Shown here: positions 1 to 7,072 of the stretch, piece after piece | Numbering within the stretch: the first letter of the stretch is position 1 | Layout of the letters: the number at the start of each line of letters is the position of its first letter | DNA from: Lentisphaeria bacterium | GTDB lineage: Bacteria > Verrucomicrobiota > Lentisphaeria > Oligosphaerales > Lenti-02 | Length of the DNA stretch: 7,216 nucleotides | Direction of reading: 5' to 3' | Assembly: GCA_023145395.1 (NCBI GenBank) | Contig: JAGLDW010000716.1 | Span: forward strand, 1-7,216 | Position numbers and translations under genes: made by a program | The notes under the pieces: model-generated | Seen by the model: the letters and a program-made list of their open reading frames with translations, nothing else | Told to the model about the DNA's origin: nothing | Database searches by the model: none

Positions 1-1699
1 CGCGCAGGAGTCCGGCTGCTTCGAGAGTGGCGCCCACTTCGGATCCGGTCGCGATGAGAATGCAGTCGAAATCGGCGTCTTCGTCGAGCACATAGGCGCC
101 CTTGGCCAAATCGATCCGTGCAGCCATCTCGGGGGAGAAATTCGGCACAGTTTGGCGGGTCAGGAACAATGCCACGGGACCGTCGGCCCGGAGCGCGGTC
201 GCCCAGGCGTGCGCGACTTCGTGGGACTCCGCCGGACGGACAACGGTCATCCCCGGGATTGTGCGCAGCATGGCGACCTGTTCGATCGGCTGATGCGTCG
301 GCCCGTCTTCTCCCACGAAGATGGAGTCATGGGTGAAGACATAGACTTCGCGAAGCTTCTGCAGTGACGCTAGGCGGATGGCGGGTTTCATATAGTCGGA
401 GAACACGGCGAAGGTGCTGCTGTAGGGGATGGCGGCGCCTGCGAGCGCCAGCCCGTTGGCCGCCCAGCCCATGCCGAGTTCGCGCACGCCGAAATGGATG
501 TTGCGACCACTGCGGCAGGCGGGGGAAAAGTCGCCTTCGGCCTTCAAGTGGGTCTTGGTGGAGGGATTCAGGTCGGCGGAGCCACCCGTGAGCGAGGGAA
601 CAAGCTCCGCCGCTTTCTGCATGATCTCGCCGCTTGAGTTGCGGGTGGCCGTATCCTTTTCCGGGACGGCCGCAAGCAGTTCCTCGAGAATGTTCTCCGG
701 CACGATCCTACCGGTCAGCTTGGCAAGCAGCTCCGCCTTGTCGGGGGAGGTCCCCTTGAAGGAATCGAGCTTTGCGTTCCACCCAGCAGCGCTCGCTGTA
801 AGCTCGGCCACCCGGCTTGCCATCATGGAGCGTACCTCGTCGGGAACCTGGAAAAAGGCATCCGGGTCGAAGCCCAAGTTCCTCTTGGTGGCGGCGAGTT
901 CCTCCTCGCCCAATGGGGCGCCATGGCTCTTTTCGCTGCCGGCGAGGTTTGGCGAACCAAAGCCGATGGTGCTTTTGCCGACGATCAGGACTGGCTTGCC
1001 CTCGACGGCAACTGCCTGGTCGAGCGCGTCCTGGATCTGGTCCGTGTCGTGGGCATCGACGGTCAGCACATGCCAGCCATAGGCTTCGAAGCGTTTTGGC
1101 ACGTCGTCGCTGAAGGCGATTTCCGTCTCGCCCTCGATGGTGATGCCATTGTCGTCGTAGTAGACGACTAGGTTGTCGAGCTTCTGGTGTCCGGCGAGGG
1201 CGCATGCCTCGTGACTGGTCCCCTCCATCATGCAGCCGTCGCTGGAGAGCACGAACACGCGCTGGTCGAAGAGGTCGCTGTCCATGTTGGCGGCGAGCTG
1301 TTTGAGGCCGATGGCCATGCCGACGCCGGTGGCCAGACCCGAACTGAGCGGGCCGGTGGTGACTTCCACCCCATCCGTGTGTCCGAACTCGGGGTGGCCC
1401 GGTGTCAGGCTGCCCCATTGGCGGAAGTTGGCCAGGTCGTCGGTGGTCAGCCCGTACTCGAAGAGATGGAGGAGCGAATAGAGGAGCATGGAGCCGTGTC
1501 CGGCGGAGAGGATGAAACGGTCTCGCCCCAGCCATTGCGGATCCGCGGGATTGTGCCGCAGGCATTTCGTCCAGAGCGTCAGCGCGTAGTCCGCGCAGCC
1601 CATGGGCATGCCGGGATGTCCACTGTTCGCCTTTTCCACGCCGTCGGCTGCCAGGAGACGTACTGTGTCAACAGCCTTGATGAGTGATGTGTCGGCCAT
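1..1699 (-). CDS. tkt: Transketolase, C-terminus cut off by the window edge
   Basis: Thiamine-diphosphate enzyme that moves two-carbon ketol units between sugar phosphates in the cytoplasmic pentose phosphate pathway. The frame is open from ATG at 1699 to the left edge, giving 566 residues; the family is usually about 660, so roughly 100 are missing. Visible family motifs: SGHPG (His28), AGHGS (His68), TPGHPE (His102), CMMEGTSHE (156-164), DDNG (182-185), KSHGAPLG (His259), GGSADL (372-377), GVRELGM (catalytic Glu407) and GEDGPTHQP (His469). These match the catalytic and cofactor-binding residues known in E. coli and yeast transketolase. GGAG at 1709-1712 lies 9 bases before the ATG. The gene starts 30 bases after prfB on the same strand, so co-transcription is likely. 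Odd points: the usual GDG cofactor motif reads SDG (153-155), and the usual GPLGQG reads GPLSSG (116-121). Identity is secure; the symbol tkt is used generically. Confidence 0.97.
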   Translation of the reverse strand, partial: MADTSLIKAVDTVRLLAADGVEKANSGHPGMPMGCADYALTLWTKCLRHNPADPQWLGRDRFILSAGHGSMLLYSLLHLFEYGLTTDDLANFRQWGSLTPGHPEFGHTDGVEVTTGPLSSGLATGVGMAIGLKQLAANMDSDLFDQRVFVLSSDGCMMEGTSHEACALAGHQKLDNLVVYYDDNGITIEGETEIAFSDDVPKRFEAYGWHVLTVDAHDTDQIQDALDQAVAVEGKPVLIVGKSTIGFGSPNLAGSEKSHGAPLGEEELAATKRNLGFDPDAFFQVPDEVRSMMASRVAELTASAAGWNAKLDSFKGTSPDKAELLAKLTGRIVPENILEELLAAVPEKDTATRNSSGEIMQKAAELVPSLTGGSADLNPSTKTHLKAEGDFSPACRSGRNIHFGVRELGMGWAANGLALAGAAIPYSSTFAVFSDYMKPAIRLASLQKLREVYVFTHDSIFVGEDGPTHQPIEQVAMLRTIPGMTVVRPAESHEVAHAWATALRADGPVALFLTRQTVPNFSPEMAARIDLAKGAYVLDEDADFDCILIATGSEVGATLEAAGLLR

Positions 1700-1729
1700 G
1701 TGCTGGTTCTCCAATAGGTTCTTCCGGCG

Positions 1730-2840
1730 CTATCTGGCCGGCTTTTGCGTTCTGAGGTATCCCTCGATGAATAGGTCGATGTCGCCATCAAGCACAGCGC
1801 TCACGTTGCTGGTCTCGATATTTGTGCGCAGATCCTTGACCATCTGATAGGGCTGGAGGACGTAGGAGCGGATCTGGCTGCCCCAGGCATTGTCGCTCTT
1901 GTTGCCGTACTCGGCCTCCTGCTCCTTCTGGCGTGCCTCCTCCTTGGCCTGGTAGAGGCGCGCCTTCAGCACCTTCATGGCAGTGGCGCGGTTCTTGTGC
2001 TGCGAACGCTGGTTCTGGCAGGTGACGACGATGTTCGTGGGCAGGTGCGTGATGCGCACGGCGCTGTCGGTCTTGTTGACATGCTGCCCGCCCGCGCCAC
2101 TGGCGCGGAACGTGTCGATGCGCAGATCCCCGTCGCTGATCTCCACGTCGATGTCGTCGTCGATCTCGGGGGTGACGCCGACGGCGGCGAACGACGTGTG
2201 GCGCCGCTTGTTCGCATCGAAGGGAGAGATGCGGACCAGCCGGTGGACGCCGGCCTCGCACCTCATGTGGCCGAACGCGAACTCTCCGCGCACCATGAGA
2301 GTGATGCTCTTGATGCCCGCCTCGTCGCCTGCCTGATAGTCCAGGATGTCATAGGAGAAACCACGCTTGTCCATCCAGTGGGTGTACATGCGGTAGAGCA
2401 TGTTGGCCCAGTCGCAGGACTCGGTGCCGCCCGCTCCGGAGTGCACGGTCACGATGGCGTTGTTGCGCGACATCTTGCCAGAGAGAAAGCTGACCAGTTC
2501 CAGCTTGTCGAGGTCTTCGGAGAGGCTTTCCCAGCCATGGTCCGCCTCAAGCAGGAACTCGGAATCCTCCCCTTCCATCTCCGCCAGTTCGCCCAGCGCC
2601 TCGAAGTCCTCCACCCGGGATGCGACTCGGTTGAAGGGTTCGATGACGCTCTTCAGGGCGCTGACCTCGGACACGGTCTCCTGCGCGATTGCACGCCGGT
2701 TCCAGAACTCCGGATCGGCCATGGTTTGCTCCAACTTCGCGAGCTTGCTCTTCCGCTCGGCCAAGTCAAAGAAACCCCCTCAAGTGATCGAGGCGTGTTT
2801 GCGCCTCTTTCACTTTGCTTTGCAGTTCCTCGGGTGTCAT
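1730..2840 (-). CDS. prfB: Peptide chain release factor 2, with programmed +1 frameshift
   Basis: Ribosomal release factor that recognises UGA and UAA stop codons and triggers hydrolysis of peptidyl-tRNA. Translation starts at ATG 2840 (AAAGGAA at 2851-2857, about 11 bases upstream) and reads 24 codons to an in-frame TGA (2766-2768). A +1 shift on CTT (2769-2771) skips T2768, inserts Asp25 and continues to TAG at 1730. The full product is 369 residues, close to the 365 of E. coli RF2. The stop-recognition motif SPF is at 205-207 and the catalytic GGQ at 250-252, the same numbers as in E. coli. Residue 246 is Ala, as in most bacteria (E. coli K-12 has Thr). The N-terminal coiled domain is followed by VHSGAGGTESCDWA (132-145), typical of the family. 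Translation is probably autoregulated: low RF2 means slow stop reading and more frameshifting. An annotation starting at the TTG at 2764 would miss the first 25 residues. Confidence 0.97.
2765..2780 (-). promoter_or_regulatory. RF2 programmed +1 frameshift signal
   Basis: The minus strand reads AGGGGG TTT CTT TGA C. AGGGGG (2775-2780) acts as an internal Shine-Dalgarno-like stimulator three bases before the slippery CTT (2769-2771). CTT is followed by the in-frame stop TGA (2766-2768) and then C (2765), a poor termination context. The codons read Arg-Gly-Phe-Leu-stop, against Arg-Gly-Tyr-Leu-stop in E. coli, so the element is nearly identical to the characterised one. Shifting forward gives Leu-Asp and enters the long downstream frame. 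The spacing and all parts match the known element, so it should work. Confidence 0.97.
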
Positions 2841-2917
2841 CGGGATGTGTTTCCTTTATCTATGGAAGTCGGCACGCGGTTGGTCGCGGTTTCCATTCCC
2901 CAAAATTGCAGAGGCAT

Positions 2918-2946
2918 ACCATAACGCTGTCTCGATGGCATTTCAC
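2918..2946 (-). promoter_or_regulatory. Possible sigma70-type promoter for prfB-tkt
   Basis: On the minus strand, GTGAAA (2941-2946, four of six matches to TTGACA) lies 17 bases before TATGGT (2918-2923, four of six matches to TATAAT). The predicted transcript would start near 2911 and leave a leader of about 70 bases before the prfB ATG. Spacing and position are reasonable, but both boxes are weak and the organism's promoter consensus is unknown. Confidence 0.25.
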
Positions 2947-3059
2947 TTCCTAGATTCGTCATGCTGGCTGTTGTTCGTAATGAACGGGGAAAATGCTATG
3001 TTTGCGAGGTTGTTGGAGGCTCGGTCTCCCTGCTTGACAATGGGCTGTTTTTTCTGTCT

Positions 3060-3065
3060 GAGGGG
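3060..3065 (+). promoter_or_regulatory. Ribosome binding site fixing the start of the SurA-like gene
   Basis: GAGGGG lies 9 bases before the ATG at 3075. An earlier in-frame ATG at 2961 would add 38 residues ahead of the signal peptide and has no comparable site, so 3075 is the better start. Confidence 0.75.
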
Positions 3066-3074
3066 TCTGGATTG

Positions 3075-4103
3075 ATGCAATTTGTACGACGTGGCGGCGT
3101 ATGCGTGGTTGGCGCGCTGTTTTTGTGTTTGCAGGTGTATGGGGGGAAGCTCTACGAGGATGGCGTGATCGCCTGTGTGGCGGAGTCGGTGATCACAGCG
3201 CACGACGTGGCGTTGGAGGCGCCGTACGGCGGCAATGCGGTGCAGCGGGCGGTGGCTCTGGTCGAGCGTGAGCTGATCTGGGCCGAGTTTCAGAGGCTGG
3301 GGATTGACGTGCCGATGGAACCGGTGCAGTCGCGGCTCGACCGGCTTGTCTCGGAGCGCGCCGGCGGGGACCGGGCGAAGTTCGAGGAAATGCTGGACAA
3401 GGAGGGGCTCCGCATCGACGAGTTCGAAGGGCGCATCGAGAAGCTGGTGGTCGTCGAGATCATGATGCGGGAGCACGTGTCCCGGCATGCGGACACATCG
3501 CCTGAAGACGTGTTGGAATTCTATCGCGCACATCCGGACCGGTTCGTCAGGCAACCGCGATTCCGCATGCAGCGGATCATGCTGGCCAAGGACAAAAAAG
3601 GGCGCTCCCTCGAGCAGGTGCGGCAGCTTGAAAAAACAATCAGGACAGAGCTGGACAAGGGAGCGTCTTTCGGAGAGCTTGCCAAGAAGTACTCGGACGG
3701 CGCCAACCGGGAGAATGGGGGGATCACCGATTGGTTGAAGCCCGCCGACTTCGCCATGCTCGAGAAAATGCTCGCCAAACTGTCGCCTGGCGAGGTTGCC
3801 TCCGAGCCCCTGGATCGGCCCGGCGCCATCTACTTCATCAAGCTCGCGGATCGCGAGGATGGCGGTGCGCGCTCCCTGGACGGTGCGCTCAAAAAAGAGA
3901 TCAAAAGGCTTTTGGATGCTCGGGACGAGGTGGGTCGTCGGCAGGAGTATCTGCATGAGGTTGCCAAGCGGCATTTTGTCAAGATCCACGAGCCTGCCGT
4001 GCGGACGGCCTTTGAACGTGATGCGGCAGCCGTTCTACAGGAGTTCGACGCGGCACTGGACCGCGCCCGCGAAAGCGCCAAAGCCGGAACTTCGCCTCGC
4101 TAG
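3075..4103 (+). CDS. SurA/PpiC-type periplasmic peptidyl-prolyl isomerase
   Basis: Predicted exported parvulin-family isomerase and chaperone; relatives such as SurA help outer-membrane proteins fold in the periplasm. The product is 342 residues. Residues 1-24 form a signal peptide: basic MQFVRR followed by a hydrophobic run ending near VYGG. Residues about 30-140 resemble the SurA N-terminal chaperone domain, including DGVIACVAESVITAHDV at the start and helical segments such as FEEMLDKEGLRIDEFEGRI. Residues about 158-262 form one parvulin domain: FRMQRIML, GASFGELAKKYSDG, NGGITDW and LSPGEVASEP are typical family stretches. The tail (about 265-342) is charged and helical. E. coli SurA has two parvulin domains, so this is a shorter single-domain type; PrsA- or PpiD-like naming is also possible. 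No lipobox or further membrane segment is visible. It is first of three same-direction envelope genes, 73 bases before tolB. Its client proteins cannot be read from the sequence. Confidence 0.9.
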   Translation: MQFVRRGGVCVVGALFLCLQVYGGKLYEDGVIACVAESVITAHDVALEAPYGGNAVQRAVALVERELIWAEFQRLGIDVPMEPVQSRLDRLVSERAGGDRAKFEEMLDKEGLRIDEFEGRIEKLVVVEIMMREHVSRHADTSPEDVLEFYRAHPDRFVRQPRFRMQRIMLAKDKKGRSLEQVRQLEKTIRTELDKGASFGELAKKYSDGANRENGGITDWLKPADFAMLEKMLAKLSPGEVASEPLDRPGAIYFIKLADREDGGARSLDGALKKEIKRLLDARDEVGRRQEYLHEVAKRHFVKIHEPAVRTAFERDAAAVLQEFDAALDRARESAKAGTSPR

Positions 4104-4123
4104 CAATCCGATCTGTGAACAGT

Positions 4124-4136
4124 CCTGCTCTGCAGG
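4124..4136 (+). repeat. Small hairpin between the isomerase gene and tolB
   Basis: CCTGC and GCAGG form a 5-bp stem with a 3-base loop, 20 bases after the isomerase stop codon. No T tract follows, so it is not a standard terminator. It could be an RNA-processing or stability element, or chance. Confidence 0.2.
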
Positions 4137-4176
4137 GTGAAGAGTTTCGCGTGCCGATTCCAAGGAGTCCACAGTC

Positions 4177-5403
4177 ATGATCCTGTCCCGAAGTCCGTTG
4201 TTGGCCGTTTTCCTGTCCGCTGTGCTGCTCGTCTGTGGACCCATCGCCGCGCAGGCACTTGGGGGGCAGGTCGATGTGGCAAAGGCCAAACGCGGCGGGA
4301 ATCCCTCCCTCTGCCTCGTCGCCTTCGAGGGCTCTGCCACAGCGAAGGCGCACCTTCTCCGCGTGTTGAAGCAATGCGACTGGTTCACGATTGTGCCGAC
4401 GGGCGCCAAGGCGTCCTACCGGCTCTCCGCCCGTCACACCGATGGAGCGAGCCCCGGCCTGTCCGCCCGTCTTGTGGACGGTGGCGGCAAGACCTACGAG
4501 GCACAAAGGCGTGCGGCGGGCGGCGGGGATGCCGACGAGATCTACTACACAGTGGTTGACGATCTCCTCAGAGCCGTGTTCAAAGTCCCCGGCCTCTGTT
4601 CTCGGCCCATCGCCTTTGCGGTCGCGGGAAAGAATAGCCAGAAGGAGATCTACACCTGCCGATTCGACGGGACCAAGGCCACGCGCCTGACCCACAACGG
4701 AACGATTAGCACGGAACCGTCATGGGGTTTGAATGGGGATGCGTTGGTGTACACGGCCTACTCGGCAAGCACGACTAGCGTCGTTCTTCTCGACATGGTT
4801 CGTGGACGGCAGCGGAGACTCTCGCGCTTCAAGGGCCTCAATGCCGGCGCGGTTCTCTCCCCGGACGGCAAGTGGGCGGCCTTGTGCCTAAGCCGGGGCA
4901 AGCGCATTGATCTGTATCTGCTGTCGGTCGAGACGGGGCAGGTGCACCAGGTGACCAACGACCTCGCAACCGAGTCCAGTCCCTGCTGGTCGCCGGACGG
5001 GCGCTATCTATGCTATGTGTCCGACAAGGCTGGGAGTCCGCAACTCTACGTGTTGCCCGCCGCCGGCGGGAAGTCCGTCCGTCTCGTCCGCGATCGTGTC
5101 GAGGCGGTTTCGCCGGACTGGTCCGCAGTGTCGAACCGCGTCTGCTTTGCGACCCGTCGCGGGCGTCAGTATGTGATTGCCTACGTCGATATGGCCGACA
5201 AGACCCGGGAGCGGATCGTGGTCACCCAGACCGCCGGAGACTGGGAGTCGCCCTGCTGGGCGCCAGATGGTCGGCACATTGTCTGTTCGCGTCGGCTGAA
5301 ACAAAACCGATCCTTGTGGATGGTGGACACAGTTCGGCATCAGACCCTGCCCATCACGGGCGCTGGAGACCATTCGCTGCCTAGCTGGGCAACCGCGAAG
5401 TGA
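4177..5403 (+). CDS. tolB: TolB-like periplasmic beta-propeller protein
   Basis: Predicted periplasmic part of the Tol-Pal system, which links the inner membrane, peptidoglycan and outer membrane during envelope constriction. The product is 408 residues, slightly shorter than E. coli TolB (about 430). ATG at 4177 follows AAGGAG (4162-4167) by 9 bases. Residues 1-27 are a signal peptide with a likely cut after AQA. Residues about 31-140 match the small TolB N-terminal domain, shortened. From about 143 on there are WD40-like (PD40) propeller repeats: TEPSWGLNGDALVY (179-192), LSPDGKWAA (227-235), SSPCWSPDGRYLCY (267-280), VSPDWS (311-316) and ESPCWAPDGRHIVC (357-370), closing with LPSW. The order of segments follows E. 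coli TolB to the end, which supports TolB over a generic PD40 protein. Odd points: no pal, tolA or tolQR gene is next to it, and about ten cysteines remain in the mature protein, some in repeat-equivalent positions. Confidence 0.85.
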   Translation: MILSRSPLLAVFLSAVLLVCGPIAAQALGGQVDVAKAKRGGNPSLCLVAFEGSATAKAHLLRVLKQCDWFTIVPTGAKASYRLSARHTDGASPGLSARLVDGGGKTYEAQRRAAGGGDADEIYYTVVDDLLRAVFKVPGLCSRPIAFAVAGKNSQKEIYTCRFDGTKATRLTHNGTISTEPSWGLNGDALVYTAYSASTTSVVLLDMVRGRQRRLSRFKGLNAGAVLSPDGKWAALCLSRGKRIDLYLLSVETGQVHQVTNDLATESSPCWSPDGRYLCYVSDKAGSPQLYVLPAAGGKSVRLVRDRVEAVSPDWSAVSNRVCFATRRGRQYVIAYVDMADKTRERIVVTQTAGDWESPCWAPDGRHIVCSRRLKQNRSLWMVDTVRHQTLPITGAGDHSLPSWATAK

Positions 5404-5470
5404 TAGTGGTGTGGGACGCCCCCGGACCGCGAGTGTTCTAGAAATCCTCTCTGTTTCTTTGGGGTCAGCC

Positions 5471-6907
5471 ATGCGCGAGCGCGTTTGCCATCTGCCATCT
5501 CCTCCAGCCAAAATCTTTCTTGTGGGTGTTGGCGGAATCGGCATGAGTGGGCTCGCCCAGCTTCTAGTGCACCAGGGCTACGAGGTCGCGGGCAGCGACC
5601 GACAGATGTCCGGACCAGGGCGGGATGAGTTGTTCGAAAAACTCACGTCCATCGGCATCGCTCTCTTTTCCCAGGATGGCACTGGCCCGCGTTCTTTTGC
5701 ACCCGATCTACTTGTGGCCTCCGCCGCCGTGGAGGAGGACAATCCCGACTTTGTCGCCGCTCCCGACACGCGTCGTCTCGGGAGGGCGCAGGCGCTTGCC
5801 TCCGCGCTGAACCGGACGGAGACGATCCAGATTGCCGTAGCAGGCTCGTGCGGGAAAACCAGTGTCACGGGGTGGCTTGGTTGTTCGCTGCGTGCGCTCG
5901 GATATCCCGTTCTCGTTGTCAACGGAGGCTATGTCCTCGACTTCGAGACGGCTCGCTCCGCCGGTAATTTTCACGCCGATCCATCGCCGCGATTCTCGGT
6001 GTACGAAGTGGATGAGAGCGACAAGAGTCTCGTGGAGTTCCAGCCGGATCATGGACTGCTTCTGAACATTGGTGCGGACCACTACGAACGGAGCGAATTG
6101 CTCGATGTCTTTGGGCGGTTTCTAGACCGATGCAGGGAGTCCGTGACGCTGCCCGCCGACTTGCTGCAGGACTTCTCGGCACATGGTCCTCGGATGCGCG
6201 GTTGTTTCGCGACCGGGTCTGAACCGGTGGCAGATGCGGATCACTGCATGATTCCATCCGAGTATGCTGCTCGCCGGGGGGGTGCTTCGTTCTCTCTCTC
6301 CGGCTTTCCCGGCCAGCGATTCGAGGTCTGCCAGCACGGTGCTCACTCCGCCATCAACGCCGCTGCGGTGGCAGCGCTTCTTGGGCAAGTGCTCGAAATG
6401 CCTTGCACAGGCATCGACATGCAGACCGCGCTCGCGTCCTTCACCGGTGTGCGCCAGCGCTTCGAACTCATGGGACAGACAGCCTGCGGGCTTCCCGTGT
6501 ACAACGACTACGCCCACAACCCGGACAAGATCGCCGCCGCTATCGCGACGGCTCGGGAGGCTGGCGGTGGGGGAGTACTGGCATTCTTCCAACCACACGG
6601 ATTCGGCCCGCTTGGATTCATGCGCGATTCGCTGAAAACCCAGTTGGCGGAGAGTTTGCAGGCCGGCGACCGGTTCCTGTTGCTTCCCGTCTACTACGCG
6701 GGAGGAAGCAGCTCGTTTCGTCCCACGTCCGGGGAGGTCGCCCAGGCCTTCGCGGAGGACGGGCTTCCAGTCGAGTTCTGCGCGACGCGCGTCAGCGCGG
6801 AGGCTCTTGTGGCGAAGGCCCGGGGAATCGGCGCCGTGCTTGTCCTCGGCGCGCGCGATCCCTCTCTCCCGTCCTGGACGCGGACCCTGACCGAATGCAA
6901 ACTCTGA
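5471..6907 (+). CDS. MurC-like Mur ligase with atypical active-site motifs
   Basis: ATP-dependent amide ligase of the Mur family, acting in the cytoplasm; the nearest textbook relative is MurC, which adds L-alanine to UDP-MurNAc. From ATG 5471 the product is 478 residues, a normal MurC length. MurC-like signs: LVGVGGIGMSGLAQ (17-30), ASAAVEEDNPDFVAA (83-97), VNGG (150-153), EVDESDKS (179-186), NIGADH (199-204), FTGVRQRFE (324-332) and FQPHGF (373-378). Departures: the P-loop is GSCGKTS (125-131) where MurC has GTHGKTT; MurC's DDYGHHP reads NDYAHNP (345-351); QPHR reads QPHG; GAGD reads GARD (460-463). The Walker lysine and threonine are present, so ATP use is likely. A GTG at 5411 would add 20 residues but has no clear ribosome site, whereas GGGG (5461-5464) precedes 5471, so the start is moderately sure. 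It lies 67 bases after tolB. It could be a diverged MurC, an Mpl-like recycling enzyme or a ligase with another substrate. Confidence 0.85.
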   Translation: MRERVCHLPSPPAKIFLVGVGGIGMSGLAQLLVHQGYEVAGSDRQMSGPGRDELFEKLTSIGIALFSQDGTGPRSFAPDLLVASAAVEEDNPDFVAAPDTRRLGRAQALASALNRTETIQIAVAGSCGKTSVTGWLGCSLRALGYPVLVVNGGYVLDFETARSAGNFHADPSPRFSVYEVDESDKSLVEFQPDHGLLLNIGADHYERSELLDVFGRFLDRCRESVTLPADLLQDFSAHGPRMRGCFATGSEPVADADHCMIPSEYAARRGGASFSLSGFPGQRFEVCQHGAHSAINAAAVAALLGQVLEMPCTGIDMQTALASFTGVRQRFELMGQTACGLPVYNDYAHNPDKIAAAIATAREAGGGGVLAFFQPHGFGPLGFMRDSLKTQLAESLQAGDRFLLLPVYYAGGSSSFRPTSGEVAQAFAEDGLPVEFCATRVSAEALVAKARGIGAVLVLGARDPSLPSWTRTLTECKL

Positions 6908-6969
6908 ACGCCGAACTCCTTGTCGCCATCTGAAAACGAGACGAATCCACATATGAACGTTGTTTTGAG

Positions 6970-6989
6970 GGCCGAGACGGGCCTCGGCC
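6970..6989 (+). terminator. GC-rich hairpin after the Mur ligase gene, possible weak terminator
   Basis: GGCCGAG and CTCGGCC pair over 7 bp around the 6-base loop ACGGGC, about 60 bases after the ligase stop. Flanking TTTG (6964-6967) and CAAA (6993-6996) could extend the stem across a small bulge. No T tract follows on either strand, so a standard intrinsic terminator is doubtful. Confidence 0.3.
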
Positions 6990-6996
6990 AAGCAAA

Positions 6997-7014
6997 GCTC
7001 GAGCTGGCTCGAGC
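6997..7014. repeat. Inverted repeat GCTCGAG / CTCGAGC
   Basis: A 7-bp perfect inverted repeat with a 4-base loop CTGG. Because each arm contains the palindrome CTCGAG, the arms also read as direct repeats (6997-7003 and 7007-7013), and the first arm lies in the 10-base palindrome AGCTCGAGCT (6996-7005). Confidence 0.6.
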
Positions 7015-7071
7015 ACTCCAAAGCGCCTGTGGCTCGGTTTGAAGCACTGATGTGAAGCATCTTTGGAGTGC
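7013..7071. repeat. 11-bp inverted repeat spanning 59 bases
   Basis: GCACTCCAAAG (7013-7023) and CTTTGGAGTGC (7061-7071) are perfect reverse complements 37 bases apart. The loop holds two copies of TGAAGCA. An 11-bp perfect match this close is unlikely by chance. It looks like the two ends of a small repeat unit, or the base of a structured RNA. Confidence 0.65.
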
Positions 7072-7072
7072 G

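Larger units (their letters stand above)
2841..3074. other. Divergent intergenic control region
   Basis: This 234-base stretch separates the leftward prfB-tkt pair from the rightward envelope genes, so it should hold promoters for both. It is visibly more AT-rich than the flanking genes. Apart from the weak candidate for prfB, I see one 7-base direct repeat, CGCGGTT, at 2875-2881 and 2885-2891, exactly 10 bases apart. A perfect TTGACA occurs at 3034-3039, but no -10 box follows at a useful distance. No convincing plus-strand promoter, riboswitch or small gene was found. Confidence 0.6.

Noticed and set aside
708..1565. Minus-strand open frame within tkt
   Set aside because: It is an out-of-frame reading of the transketolase gene, whose own frame carries every catalytic motif.
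2766..2768. Premature stop codon suggesting that prfB is a pseudogene
   Set aside because: The TGA sits in a complete RF2 recoding signal, and the shifted frame encodes a full-length protein with intact SPF and GGQ motifs.
1997..2953. Long plus-strand open frame opposite prfB
   Set aside because: It has no recognisable domain and mirrors the codon bias of prfB on the other strand.
3034..3039. Perfect TTGACA as a -35 box for the isomerase operon
   Set aside because: No -10-like hexamer lies 15 to 19 bases downstream, and the start site would fall on the ribosome binding site.
2943..3989. Long open frame on the minus strand opposite the isomerase gene
   Set aside because: It is antisense to a gene with clear SurA-like and parvulin motifs and shows no family features of its own; long antisense frames are common in GC-rich DNA.
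5436..5443. Palindrome TTCTAGAA between tolB and the Mur ligase gene
   Set aside because: An isolated 8-base palindrome without flanking symmetry or T tract is too little to call an operator or terminator.
5411..5470. Upstream GTG start adding 20 residues to the Mur ligase
   Set aside because: There is no ribosome site before the GTG, and the added residues match no known MurC N-terminus; it stays possible but second choice.
6953..7042. Possible 29-residue plus-strand gene after the Mur ligase
   Set aside because: It has no ribosome binding site and runs through three inverted repeats, so its sequence is explained by the repeats.
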